In this document: positions 14,853 through 22,523 of the stretch, piece by piece | Layout: each line of letters opens with the position of its first letter | Position numbering within the stretch: the stretch's first letter is position 1 | Assembly (NCBI GenBank): GCA_900767585.1 | Contig: CAAFZP010000113.1 | Span: forward strand, 1 to 22,523 | Length of the DNA stretch: 22,523 nucleotides | Direction: 5' to 3' | DNA from: Lachnospiraceae bacterium | GTDB taxonomy: Bacteria; Bacillota; Clostridia; Lachnospirales; Lachnospiraceae | Notes under the pieces: model-generated | Databases searched by the model: none | What the model was told of the DNA's origin: nothing | What the model saw: only the letters and a program-made list of their open reading frames with translations | Program-made: the position numbers and the translations under genes

Positions 14853-17066
14853 ATGAAGAAGACAAAAAGAAAAGCAGTCATCAATCTGATTATTTTCTTC
14901 CTGCTTTTGGCTGGCGGCATCTATATGGCAATCGCTGGTGTAGGCAAGAACGAATCCGGTAAGACTGCGAATGTTCCACTCGGACTGGATCTGCAAGGCG
15001 GATTATCCGTAACGTATGAGATTCAGGATGAGAAACCGACGAAGGATGAGATTGACGCGACCGTCGACAAGCTGCAGCGAAGAGTCGATGAGTATAGCTC
15101 AGAAGGTGAAGTATATCAGGAAGGCGACGACCGGATTACAGTTGAAATTCCTTTGAATACAGAAAAGGTGGATGCCCATGATGTGTTAGATGAGCTCGGT
15201 CAGCCGGGACAGCTTCTGTTCCTTGATTCTGCGAATTATACAATCTGGCAGGAAAACCAAAATAATGGAAAAAACGATGCTTACGAAACTGTTCTGACGG
15301 GATCCGATATCAAGAACGCACAGGCAGGTGTGGACGATAGCGGCACAGTCAAGGACTATGTTGTTCAGCTGCAATTTACAGAGGAAGGTACACAGAAATT
15401 TGCAACTGCAACGACTGCAAATGTCGGAAAGCCGATTTATATTATCTATGATGGAAAAGTTGTAAGTGCTCCGACAGTACAGAATGCAATCACAGATGGA
15501 AATGCCGTGATCAACAAGATTTCTGATTATGACGAGGCAGAAAATCTGGCAGCAACAATTAAGATTGGTGCACTTCCACTTGAATTAAAGCAGATTCAGT
15601 ATAATATCGTTGGTGCGAAGCTTGGACAGAAAGCCGTTTCCACGAGCCTGATTGCCGGTGCAATCGGTTTTGCGCTGGTATGTATTTTGATGATTGTTTT
15701 GTACCGGTTCCCTGGTGTGATTGCCAGTCTGGCACTGACCGGATATGTTGTATTGATGCTTCTGATCTTAAGCATCCGTCACATCACACTGACACTGCCT
15801 GGTATCGCAGGTATCATCCTGTCAATCGGTATGGCGGTCGATGCAAACGTTATTATCTTCACACGTATCCGTGAGGAAATTGCTGCCGGAAACAGTGTGC
15901 GTGCGGCAGTTAAGGCAGGATTTTCAAAAGCACTTTCTGCTATTTTGGATGGTAACATCACAACACTCATTGCGACGGTTGTGTTGATGCTCCTTGGCTC
16001 TGGTAGTATCAAGGGCTTCGCAGTTACATTGATGCTTGGTATTATTCTTTCTATGTTTACTGCACTTGTTGTGACAAAGATGCTTTTAAATGCGTTTGTT
16101 GAGCTTGGCGTACAGAATGTGAAGATGTATGGTAAGGCTAAAGAACCGAAGGTTCATGGCTATGTGAAGAACTTCAAAATCTGTGGCGTGGCTTCTCTGA
16201 TTGTGATCATTACAGGACTTGCATTCCTTGGTGTGAACCATGCAAGAATTGGCAAAGCACTGAATTATAGTCTGGAATTCACAGGTGGTACATCCACAAC
16301 TGCAACATTTGCGGATGATGATGTCTACACACTGGAACGTGCAGAAAAAGAGGTTGCACCGGCGATTGCGGAAGCAGTCGGAATCGATGCAGGCACAATT
16401 CAGATTCAGACAGTAGAAGGAAACAACCAGGTTATCTTCAAGACATCTGAGCTTACAGAAGATCAGGGCGCAAAGATTGATGATCTGTTGAAATCACAGT
16501 TCAAGGCGACCGAAGTTGACAACCAGAGTATCAGTTCCACAATCAGTGGAGAGATGCAGAAGGATGCGATTGTAGCAATCGTTGTATCTTCTGTTTTGAT
16601 GCTTCTGTACATCGCGTTCCGGTTCTCGGATGTGAAGTTTGGTATCAGTGCAGTGCTTGCGCTGGTGCACGATGTATTGGTTGTATTTGCAGCATATTCA
16701 ATCGGTATGCTGTCAGTCGGAAATACATTTATCGCATGTATGCTGACAATCTTAGGTTACTCAATCAATGCGACAATCATTATCTTCGACCGTATCCGTG
16801 AGAATATGCGGACGATGGATAATAGCAAAGAAAGCTTAGAAGAAGTGGTAAATCGAAGCATTGGACAGACCTTTACAAGATCTATTTATACATCGCTGAC
16901 GACATTTATCATGGTATTTGTTCTTTTCGTCATGGGCGTTGCATCTTTGAAAGAATTTACATTTACACTGATGCTTGGTATCGTATGTGGTGCGTACTCG
17001 TCCGTTTGTATCACCGGACCGCTCTGGTATACGATGAAGAAAAAAGGCTTGAAGAAAAAAGCATAA
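14853..17066 (+). CDS. secDF: Fused protein translocase subunit SecD-SecF
   Basis: 737 residues, polytopic membrane protein that uses the proton gradient to help SecYEG-SecA export. The SecD half begins with one span (about 8-28) and the conserved G-L-D-L-Q-G-G (44-50), then a large external P1 domain and five more spans. The SecF half starts near 440 and has its own signature F-T-G-G-T at 476-480, then the closing spans with S-I-N-A-T-I-I-I-F-D-R. About twelve spans in total, the size expected of a natural SecDF fusion. AAGGAGAG upstream of ATG 14853 and a 24-nt gap to scfB suggest one transcript with the SCIFF genes. No yajC was seen. It would support export of the large surface protein as of any Sec substrate. 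Confidence 0.97.
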   Translation: MKKTKRKAVINLIIFFLLLAGGIYMAIAGVGKNESGKTANVPLGLDLQGGLSVTYEIQDEKPTKDEIDATVDKLQRRVDEYSSEGEVYQEGDDRITVEIPLNTEKVDAHDVLDELGQPGQLLFLDSANYTIWQENQNNGKNDAYETVLTGSDIKNAQAGVDDSGTVKDYVVQLQFTEEGTQKFATATTANVGKPIYIIYDGKVVSAPTVQNAITDGNAVINKISDYDEAENLAATIKIGALPLELKQIQYNIVGAKLGQKAVSTSLIAGAIGFALVCILMIVLYRFPGVIASLALTGYVVLMLLILSIRHITLTLPGIAGIILSIGMAVDANVIIFTRIREEIAAGNSVRAAVKAGFSKALSAILDGNITTLIATVVLMLLGSGSIKGFAVTLMLGIILSMFTALVVTKMLLNAFVELGVQNVKMYGKAKEPKVHGYVKNFKICGVASLIVIITGLAFLGVNHARIGKALNYSLEFTGGTSTTATFADDDVYTLERAEKEVAPAIAEAVGIDAGTIQIQTVEGNNQVIFKTSELTEDQGAKIDDLLKSQFKATEVDNQSISSTISGEMQKDAIVAIVVSSVLMLLYIAFRFSDVKFGISAVLALVHDVLVVFAAYSIGMLSVGNTFIACMLTILGYSINATIIIFDRIRENMRTMDNSKESLEEVVNRSIGQTFTRSIYTSLTTFIMVFVLFVMGVASLKEFTFTLMLGIVCGAYSSVCITGPLWYTMKKKGLKKKA

Positions 17067-17077
17067 AAGAAAAATGG

Positions 17078-17104
17078 TGGGGCTGTTTCGGCAGCCCCAT
17101 TTTT
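17078..17104 (+). terminator. Intrinsic terminator after secDF
   Basis: TGGGGCTG (17078-17085), loop TTTCGG, CAGCCCCA (17092-17099) and a TTTTT tract (17100-17104). It ends 10 nt before the recJ ATG, so it sits where the recJ ribosome site should be. Confidence 0.9.
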
Positions 17105-17114
17105 GGGTGAATAT

Positions 17115-18953
17115 ATGGCAGAATACAGAAAACAGGAATGGCGTGTAAAACCGAATATACCCGGTATGACCGAACTTGCAGCAACGTGTGGAATCAGCCG
17201 GACGCAGATGCGGATTTTGATCAACCGGGATATCACGACACCGGAAGCAGTGCAGCAGTATCTAAATGATGACCTTGGGTTTGCACATGATCCTGCGCTT
17301 ATGAAAGACATGCAGACCGGATGTAGGATTCTGGCAGAAAAAATCCGGGAAAACAGGAAAATCCGTATTATCTCGGATTATGATGTGGATGGAATCACAT
17401 CAAATTATATCTTATATACCGGCCTGAAGCAGGCAGGTGCGGATGTATCCTATGATATTCCGGGACGTGTACAGGATGGGTATGGCATGAATGTCCGGAT
17501 CGTGGAACAGGCAGCTGCGGACGGTGTCGATACGATCATCACGTGTGACAATGGTGTGGCTGCTTTCGAGGCGGTCGCGTATGCGAAGGCGCACGATATG
17601 ACGGTTGTCGTGACGGATCACCATGAAATCCCTTTTGATGTAGACGATACGGGAGAAAAGCATTACCGGTATGTCCCTGCGGATGCGCTGATCGATCCGC
17701 ATCGACCGGACTGTACATACCCCTACAAGAATCTGTGTGGTGCAGGTGTCGCGTACAAGTTTATCCGCCATCTGTATGGCTTGATGAACCTGGCGTGGCC
17801 GGATGCGGATTATCTGATGGATATTCTGGCACTTGGAACGGTGTGTGATGTCATGCCGCTGACAGGAGAGAACCGGTTGTTTGTGAAACATGGTCTCCGA
17901 CGCCTGACCTATAGCGAAAATGTTGGAATCTGTGCATTGAAAGAAGCGCAGAATCTGGCCGGTAAAGAAATGCAGGTGTATCATCTCGCATTTATGATCG
18001 GGCCATGCCTGAATTCGACAGGCAGGCTGGAGAGTGCGAAGGAAGGTGTAAAACTTCTGCTTGAAGAAGACCCGGATGTGGCGGCGAAGATGGCTGCAGA
18101 GATGGTTGCACTCAATCAGAAACGTAAAGATATGACGGATGGCGGCGTGAAGGAAGGCATCGCACTCGTGCAGGAAAATATCCGCCAGGTGCCGGGCGAA
18201 CGGCGTTTTAGCCGCAAGAAGGTAGGAGACGATCACGTGATTGTTTTGTATCTGCCGGACATCCATGAGAGTGTGGCCGGGCTTGTGGCAAGCAAGGTGA
18301 AGGACGCATTTTACCGGCCGACACTGATCTTTACGGATGCGGAAGGAAAACCGGGCATACTGAAGGGATCCGGGCGGTCAATCGAAGGCTATGACATGTT
18401 CCTGGAATTGTCAAAAGAGCGCAGCTTGTTTGAGAAGATGGGTGGTCATCCGATGGCAGCGGGATTTTCAATCAAAGCAGAAAATTTAGAACCACTCCGG
18501 GAAGCGTTGAATGCAAATGAGACACTGACAGAAGCGGATCTGACTGAGACGCTGTATGTGGATGTATCGCTTCCACCGCGTGATCTGACACTTGATTTAT
18601 ATCAGGAATTAGCGCGATTTGAGCCATATGGCGTGGCAAATCCAAAGCCGGTGTTTGGCTCTACGCATATGAATGTCGCAGAAATTAAACTGTGCGGAAA
18701 AGAAAACCAATATGCCAGATGTACATTTGCTTCAAAAAAAGGTGAGAAGATAAGTGGTATGGTATTTAAAGGAAAAGAATTGGTTGATCGTATAAAAGAG
18801 TGGTTTGGAAAAGAAGAATGTGATAAAATACTTAAGGGTCAGGAAAATGCTTCCGAGATCGACATCCTGTTCCACTTAGTCAAGAATGAATATAATGGAA
18901 GAATTACGATGCAGATCGAACCGATCGCATTTCGTAAGAGTGAAATGGAATAG
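17115..18953 (+). CDS. recJ: Single-stranded-DNA-specific 5'-3' exonuclease RecJ
   Basis: 612 residues, cytosolic DHH-family nuclease acting with RecQ-type helicases in recombination and repair. Metal-site motifs: S-D-Y-D-V-D-G (Asp88, Asp90, Asp92), T-D-H-H-E-I (Asp168-His169-His170), and L-C-G-A-G-V-A-Y-K. The DHHA1 part carries M-G-G-H-P-M-A-A-G-F-S. A C-terminal OB-like region follows. Length is near the family norm. ATG 17115 has only a weak GGGTGA just before it; a TTG at 17103 falls inside the secDF terminator's T-tract and is less likely. No clear promoter of its own was found, so expression may rely on read-through. apt follows after 30 nt. Confidence 0.95.
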   Translation: MAEYRKQEWRVKPNIPGMTELAATCGISRTQMRILINRDITTPEAVQQYLNDDLGFAHDPALMKDMQTGCRILAEKIRENRKIRIISDYDVDGITSNYILYTGLKQAGADVSYDIPGRVQDGYGMNVRIVEQAAADGVDTIITCDNGVAAFEAVAYAKAHDMTVVVTDHHEIPFDVDDTGEKHYRYVPADALIDPHRPDCTYPYKNLCGAGVAYKFIRHLYGLMNLAWPDADYLMDILALGTVCDVMPLTGENRLFVKHGLRRLTYSENVGICALKEAQNLAGKEMQVYHLAFMIGPCLNSTGRLESAKEGVKLLLEEDPDVAAKMAAEMVALNQKRKDMTDGGVKEGIALVQENIRQVPGERRFSRKKVGDDHVIVLYLPDIHESVAGLVASKVKDAFYRPTLIFTDAEGKPGILKGSGRSIEGYDMFLELSKERSLFEKMGGHPMAAGFSIKAENLEPLREALNANETLTEADLTETLYVDVSLPPRDLTLDLYQELARFEPYGVANPKPVFGSTHMNVAEIKLCGKENQYARCTFASKKGEKISGMVFKGKELVDRIKEWFGKEECDKILKGQENASEIDILFHLVKNEYNGRITMQIEPIAFRKSEME

Positions 18954-18983
18954 AATACATAGAGAGGAAAAAGGAGGACACAT

Positions 18984-19508
18984 ATGAAAAGCGTAAAGGA
19001 TTATATTATCAGTATTCCGGATTTCCCGAGTAAAGGGATTATCTTCCGGGATGTGACAAGCGTATTAGAGAGTCCGGAAGGATATGCGCTTGCTATTGAT
19101 GAGATGAACAAGTTGCTAAAAGATGTGGATTATGATCTGATCGCAGGTACGGAGTCAAGGGGATTTATCTTCGGTGCACCACTTGCGTATCTTGATAAGA
19201 AGGGATTTGTACCGGTCCGTAAGAAAGGCAAGCTTCCGAGAGAAACGGTTGAGATGAGCTACGATCTCGAGTATGGCTCTGCGACGATAGAGATTCATAA
19301 GGATGCGATCAAACCGGGAGACAAAGTTGTCTTGGTGGATGATCTGATTGCAACAGGTGGTACCATCGAGGCGGCTGCAAAGCTTGTGGAAGAACTCGGC
19401 GGTGAAGTTGTGAAGATGATCTTCCTGATCGAGCTTACCGATCTGAAGGGAAGAGAGAGATTGAAAAAATATGATGTAGCGTCTGTCGTGCAATACGAAG
19501 GCGAGTAA
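18984..19508 (+). CDS. apt: Adenine phosphoribosyltransferase
   Basis: 174 residues, cytosolic. Makes AMP from adenine and PRPP in purine salvage. Signature features: an N-terminal D-F-P-S-K-G-I-x-F-R-D segment that is typical of Apt, G-T-E-S-R-G-F-I-F-G, and the PRPP-binding loop V-L-V-D-D-L-I-A-T-G-G-T near residues 115-127. Length is standard. AAGGAGG 6 nt before ATG 18984 is near ideal. The recJ-apt-rel order is a familiar one in Clostridia and other Firmicutes. The 77 nt to rel hold no terminator or clear promoter, so recJ, apt and rel are probably cotranscribed. Confidence 0.97.
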   Translation: MKSVKDYIISIPDFPSKGIIFRDVTSVLESPEGYALAIDEMNKLLKDVDYDLIAGTESRGFIFGAPLAYLDKKGFVPVRKKGKLPRETVEMSYDLEYGSATIEIHKDAIKPGDKVVLVDDLIATGGTIEAAAKLVEELGGEVVKMIFLIELTDLKGRERLKKYDVASVVQYEGE

Positions 19509-19585
19509 TGCACGGGATTCCGGCGCATGTGTGTCTGGATGATTGAATTTACGATTATTATTTATTGAGGAAAGAAGTGATTTCG

Positions 19586-21862
19586 ATGGCTGATACGACC
19601 TATAAGATACCACATGATACTCTGAAAAAAGAAATCAGTAAACCGGCGGATTTTACACCACCAGAGGAACTTTATAAGAAGCTGATTGATACGATCCGGT
19701 CGTATCGTCCGACGACAGACCTGTCTGAGATTGAGAAAGCTTACAAGATTGCCAGCAAGGCGCATGAAGGACAGAAACGGAAGTCCGGAGAACCATATAT
19801 TATCCATCCGCTTTGTGTTGCAATCATACTGGCAGAACTCGAGCTCGATAAAGAGACGATCGTGGCCGGAATTCTGCACGATGTTGTAGAAGATACGGTG
19901 ATGACGCGGGAAGAGATTGCGAAGGAATTCTCGGAAGAGGTGGCATTGCTTGTCGATGGCGTAACGAAGCTGACACAGCTCGATCTGTCACAGGACAAGA
20001 TTGAAGTGCAGGCGGAGAACCTGCGAAAGATGTTCCTGGCGATGGCGAAGGATATCCGGGTAATCCTGATCAAGCTTGCGGACCGGCTGCACAACCTGCG
20101 GACGATGCAGTACCAGTCTCCGGCAAAACAGATTGAGAAATCCCGCGAGACGATGGATATTTATGCACCGCTGGCACATCGTCTTGGTATTTCGAAGATC
20201 AAGGTCGAACTCGATGATCTTTCCATGCAATATCTCTATCCGGATGTATATAAGAATCTGAAAGAGGAAATCACGACCCGGTTAAATGCCAGTGAGGATT
20301 TCATCAAACAGATGGTAGAGCAAGTCAAAACCTATATGAAAGAGGCCGGAATCGAAGCGGAAGTCGATGGGCGTGTCAAGCATCTGTTTTCAATCTACAA
20401 GAAGATGATCACACAGAACAAGACGCTTGATCAGATTTACGATATCCATGCGATTCGGATCAAAGTGGAAACTGTGCGAGACTGTTATGCAGCGCTCGGA
20501 ATCATTCACGAGAAATATAAACCAATCCCGGGCCGGTTTAAAGATTACATTGCCATGCCGAAGGAGAATATGTACCAGTCGCTCCATACGACATTGATCG
20601 GACCGGGCGGACGTCCGTTTGAAATCCAGATCCGGACCTACGAGATGCACCGGACAGCGGAATATGGTATCGCGGCGCACTGGAAATATAAAGAGGGCGG
20701 CAGCGGTAAGAATGATAACGAAGAGCAGAAATTAAGCTGGCTTAGACAGATCCTGGAATGGCAGACCGACACAACGGATAACAAAGAATTTATGAATGCC
20801 ATCAAGACCGATCTGGATTTGTTCTCCGATCAGGTATATGTATTTACACCGGCCGGCGATGTGAAGAATCTGCCGGCAGGTTCGACTCCGATTGATTTTG
20901 CATATAGCATTCACACAGCAGTCGGAAACAAGCTGATCGGCGCAAGAGTCAACGGGCGTCAGGTGCCGATTGAGACAGAACTTCATAACGGTGACCGTGT
21001 CGAGATCATCACGTCCCAGAATTCCAAGGGACCGAGTATGGACTGGCTGTCTGTCGTCAAAAGTTCACAGGCGCGGACAAAGATTAACCAGTGGTTCCGC
21101 CAGGAGAACAAGACAGACAATATCCAGCGCGGAAAAGATGCGATGTCTACGTATTGCAAAGCAAAGGGAATCGTATTGGCTGATCTTTTGAAACCGGAAC
21201 TTGAAGAAAAAGTGATGAACAAATACAACTTCCTTTCCTGGGATGCTGTGCTTGCATCCATCGGTCATGGCGGCCTCAAAGAAGGCCAGGTTGTAAACCG
21301 GCTGGTGGAGGAGTATAAGAAAGAAGAGGCAACGAAAGTTACCGAAGACCAGATTGTGGACAAGATCAATACACCGGGCAGAGGAGAGAGTCATCACCAT
21401 GCAAAGGGTGGTATCGTTGTCAAAGGAATGGACGATGTGGCGGTTCGGTTTTCTCGTTGTTGTGCGCCGGTTCCCGGGGATGAGATTGTCGGCTATATCA
21501 CACGTGGACGTGGTGTTTCGATTCACCGGACAGACTGTGTAAATATTTTATGCCTGGATGATTTTGACCGGAAGCGTCTGATCGAGGCAGAATGGTCGGA
21601 GGATCTGCTCCAGAACCAGAAGATGTACATGACGGAGATCAACATTTATGCAAATGACAGTACCGGACTTGTGTTCTCGCTTTCGAAGATTTTTAACGAG
21701 GAGAATATCAATCTGACCGGTATGAATGTACGTGTCAACAAGCAGGGAAAAGCGACAGTATCGGTGAAGTTTGAGATACGCTCGAAGGAACAGCTCAACA
21801 AGATTATCGCGAAGATCCGGAATGTGGATGGAATCATTGATATCGAGCGGACGACCGGGTAA
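19586..21862 (+). CDS. relA: Bifunctional (p)ppGpp synthetase/hydrolase Rel
   Basis: 758 residues. Makes and degrades the alarmone (p)ppGpp in the stringent response, acting on the ribosome. Order of domains: HD hydrolase with H98-D99 and E102-D103 in G-I-L-H-D-V-V-E-D; synthetase with R317-F-K-D and M-Y-Q-S-L-H-T; TGS from about 415 (D-Q-V-Y-V-F-T-P); zinc-finger-like part with C625-C626; and a C-terminal ACT domain. The R-F-K-D motif and the intact HD site indicate a two-way enzyme. ATG 19586 is preferred because AAAGAAGTGAT resembles the anti-SD complement at 9 of 11 positions; GTG 19577 or TTG 19565 in the same frame are possible. The last two bases of the TAA stop are the first two of the palindrome that follows. 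Confidence 0.97.
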   Translation: MADTTYKIPHDTLKKEISKPADFTPPEELYKKLIDTIRSYRPTTDLSEIEKAYKIASKAHEGQKRKSGEPYIIHPLCVAIILAELELDKETIVAGILHDVVEDTVMTREEIAKEFSEEVALLVDGVTKLTQLDLSQDKIEVQAENLRKMFLAMAKDIRVILIKLADRLHNLRTMQYQSPAKQIEKSRETMDIYAPLAHRLGISKIKVELDDLSMQYLYPDVYKNLKEEITTRLNASEDFIKQMVEQVKTYMKEAGIEAEVDGRVKHLFSIYKKMITQNKTLDQIYDIHAIRIKVETVRDCYAALGIIHEKYKPIPGRFKDYIAMPKENMYQSLHTTLIGPGGRPFEIQIRTYEMHRTAEYGIAAHWKYKEGGSGKNDNEEQKLSWLRQILEWQTDTTDNKEFMNAIKTDLDLFSDQVYVFTPAGDVKNLPAGSTPIDFAYSIHTAVGNKLIGARVNGRQVPIETELHNGDRVEIITSQNSKGPSMDWLSVVKSSQARTKINQWFRQENKTDNIQRGKDAMSTYCKAKGIVLADLLKPELEEKVMNKYNFLSWDAVLASIGHGGLKEGQVVNRLVEEYKKEEATKVTEDQIVDKINTPGRGESHHHAKGGIVVKGMDDVAVRFSRCCAPVPGDEIVGYITRGRGVSIHRTDCVNILCLDDFDRKRLIEAEWSEDLLQNQKMYMTEINIYANDSTGLVFSLSKIFNEENINLTGMNVRVNKQGKATVSVKFEIRSKEQLNKIIAKIRNVDGIIDIERTTG

Positions 21863-22133
21863 CGAATCCACGTGTTTTGTGGATATGTCGTATTGGATTC
21901 GAGTAATATAAGATGTATTGAAACTAAGAAGTACTAGATGTTCTGATATACTGTTTGGTGGTGGACGCAACCGCCGCCAATTCGCCATCCATGGCTCAAT
22001 GGCGGCTTGTTTGAACATCGTGTTCAAACATTGCTGGATATTTACAGAACATCAAGAACTTCTAAGTTCCAAACATAATTTATATTACTCGAATCAATAC
22101 TGACATATTTAGACGAAACACGTCATGTTCGTT
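21861..22133. repeat. 273-bp imperfect palindrome with three internal hairpins
   Basis: The arms 21861-21945 and 22045-22133 are inverted copies matching at roughly 80% of positions. Best blocks: AACGAA with TTCGTT at the ends, an 11-bp block (21870-21880 with 22113-22123), a perfect 16-bp block (21896-21911 with 22080-22095) and GATGTTCTG (21937-21945) with 22045-22053. The 99-nt centre folds into three more hairpins: a 10-bp stem with two G-U pairs (21955-21964 with 21971-21980), CGCCAT (21983-21988) with ATGGCG (21999-22004), and a perfect TGTTTGAACA-TCG-TGTTCAAACA (22008-22030). No gene or T-tract is present and no target-site duplication is obvious. It fills nearly all the gap between rel and the next gene. 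It could be a MITE-like element or a large structured RNA. Confidence 0.85.
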
Positions 22134-22152
22134 GAGCCTTGAAAGGAGTTTT

Positions 22153-22523
22153 ATGGGAAGAATAGAGATTACGAAGAAAGTGCTTGGTATCTGTGCGACG
22201 AATTGTTATACGGTAGTTGATACAGAGACGAAGGAAGCACTCATTATAGATCCGGCGGATCGCGCAGATGTGCTGATTCGTGACTGGAAGGAAAAAGGTG
22301 TGACACCGCAGGCAGTGCTGCTTACGCATGGACATTTTGACCATATCGGTGCACTGGCGGATGTGAAGAAGGCGTATCCGGATATCAAGGTGTATGCGGC
22401 AGCCGAGGAGAAGGATGTCATGGAGAGTCCGGCGCTGAATCTGTCTTCATCGTTCGGTGCGGCATTTACCGCGCAGGCAGATGTCTATCTCGAAGATGGT
22501 GCCGAACTTGAGGTACTTGGACG
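22153..22523 (+). CDS. Metallo-beta-lactamase-fold hydrolase, glyoxalase II-like (3' partial)
   Basis: The visible ~123 residues start with a beta-rich part (C-A-T-N-C-Y-T-V-V-D) and the I-I-D-P strand. The zinc motif T-H-G-H-F-D-H-I-G follows near residue 59-67, the H-x-H-x-D-H of the metallo-beta-lactamase superfamily. Small stand-alone members like this, next to rel in Firmicutes, are usually annotated as MBL-fold metallohydrolases or hydroxyacylglutathione hydrolases of the YcbL type. The true substrate is unknown. The strong GAAAGGAG 4-5 nt before ATG 22153 sets the start. The gene runs off the window, so the remaining metal ligands cannot be checked. The palindrome lies directly upstream. 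Confidence 0.9.
   Translation, partial: MGRIEITKKVLGICATNCYTVVDTETKEALIIDPADRADVLIRDWKEKGVTPQAVLLTHGHFDHIGALADVKKAYPDIKVYAAAEEKDVMESPALNLSSSFGAAFTAQADVYLEDGAELEVLG

Noticed and set aside
17412..18266. 284-codon minus-strand frame inside recJ
   Set aside because: Antisense to the conserved DHH nuclease motifs; no domain signature.
21918..22103. 61-codon plus-strand frame in the gap after rel
   Set aside because: It lies inside the palindrome, crosses its central hairpins and lacks a ribosome site.
21861..22133. tRNA or T-box leader for the gap after rel
   Set aside because: The three central hairpins recall a cloverleaf, but there is no T-loop, CCA end, anticodon-arm geometry or T-box sequence, and no terminator follows.

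Overview
The window reads as chromosome of a low-to-mid GC gut Firmicute, most likely a Lachnospiraceae (Clostridia). This rests on strong AGGAGG-type ribosome binding sites, a SCIFF ranthipeptide next to its radical-SAM maturase and a fused secDF, and the housekeeping order secDF-recJ-apt-rel-MBL hydrolase. All supported genes are on the + strand. Genus assignment is not possible from sequence alone.

Region 1 (1-9279) is an accessory-looking phospho-signalling and surface-protein operon. It holds an FHA protein with a proline-rich repeat arm (5' end outside the window), a PP2C phosphatase, a membrane Ser/Thr kinase with a large extracellular TPR-like region, and a small membrane protein whose acidic cytosolic tail carries nine T-x-[ILV]-L motifs. 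It ends with a 1620-residue Ig-like-repeat surface protein and a strong terminator. The layout suggests a writer (kinase), eraser (PP2C), reader (FHA) and multivalent phospho-scaffold coupled to a surface protein. That linkage is inferred. The kinase, phosphatase and FHA domains themselves are directly recognisable.

Region 2 (9282-12987) has a second PP2C behind its own promoter, a HAD phosphatase, a PII-like small protein 4 nt upstream of a CPA2 cation/proton antiporter (a probable sensor-transporter pair), and a TIGR04086-type membrane protein preceded by a highly foldable leader.

Region 3 (13041-17104) is the SCIFF locus: a promoter with extended -10, the 46-residue six-cysteine precursor scfA, a long hairpin without a U-tract, the radical SAM/SPASM maturase scfB, then a fused SecDF and a terminator.

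Region 4 (17115-22523) is housekeeping and stress: recJ, apt, bifunctional rel ((p)ppGpp), a 273-bp imperfect palindrome filling the gap after rel, and the start of a metallo-beta-lactamase-fold hydrolase cut by the window end. Gaps longer than 100 nt are at 10829-10940, 12496-12627, 12988-13141, 13283-13445 and 21863-22152. Each holds regulatory or structured sequence described in its own entry. No rRNA, tRNA, CRISPR array or transposase gene was seen.
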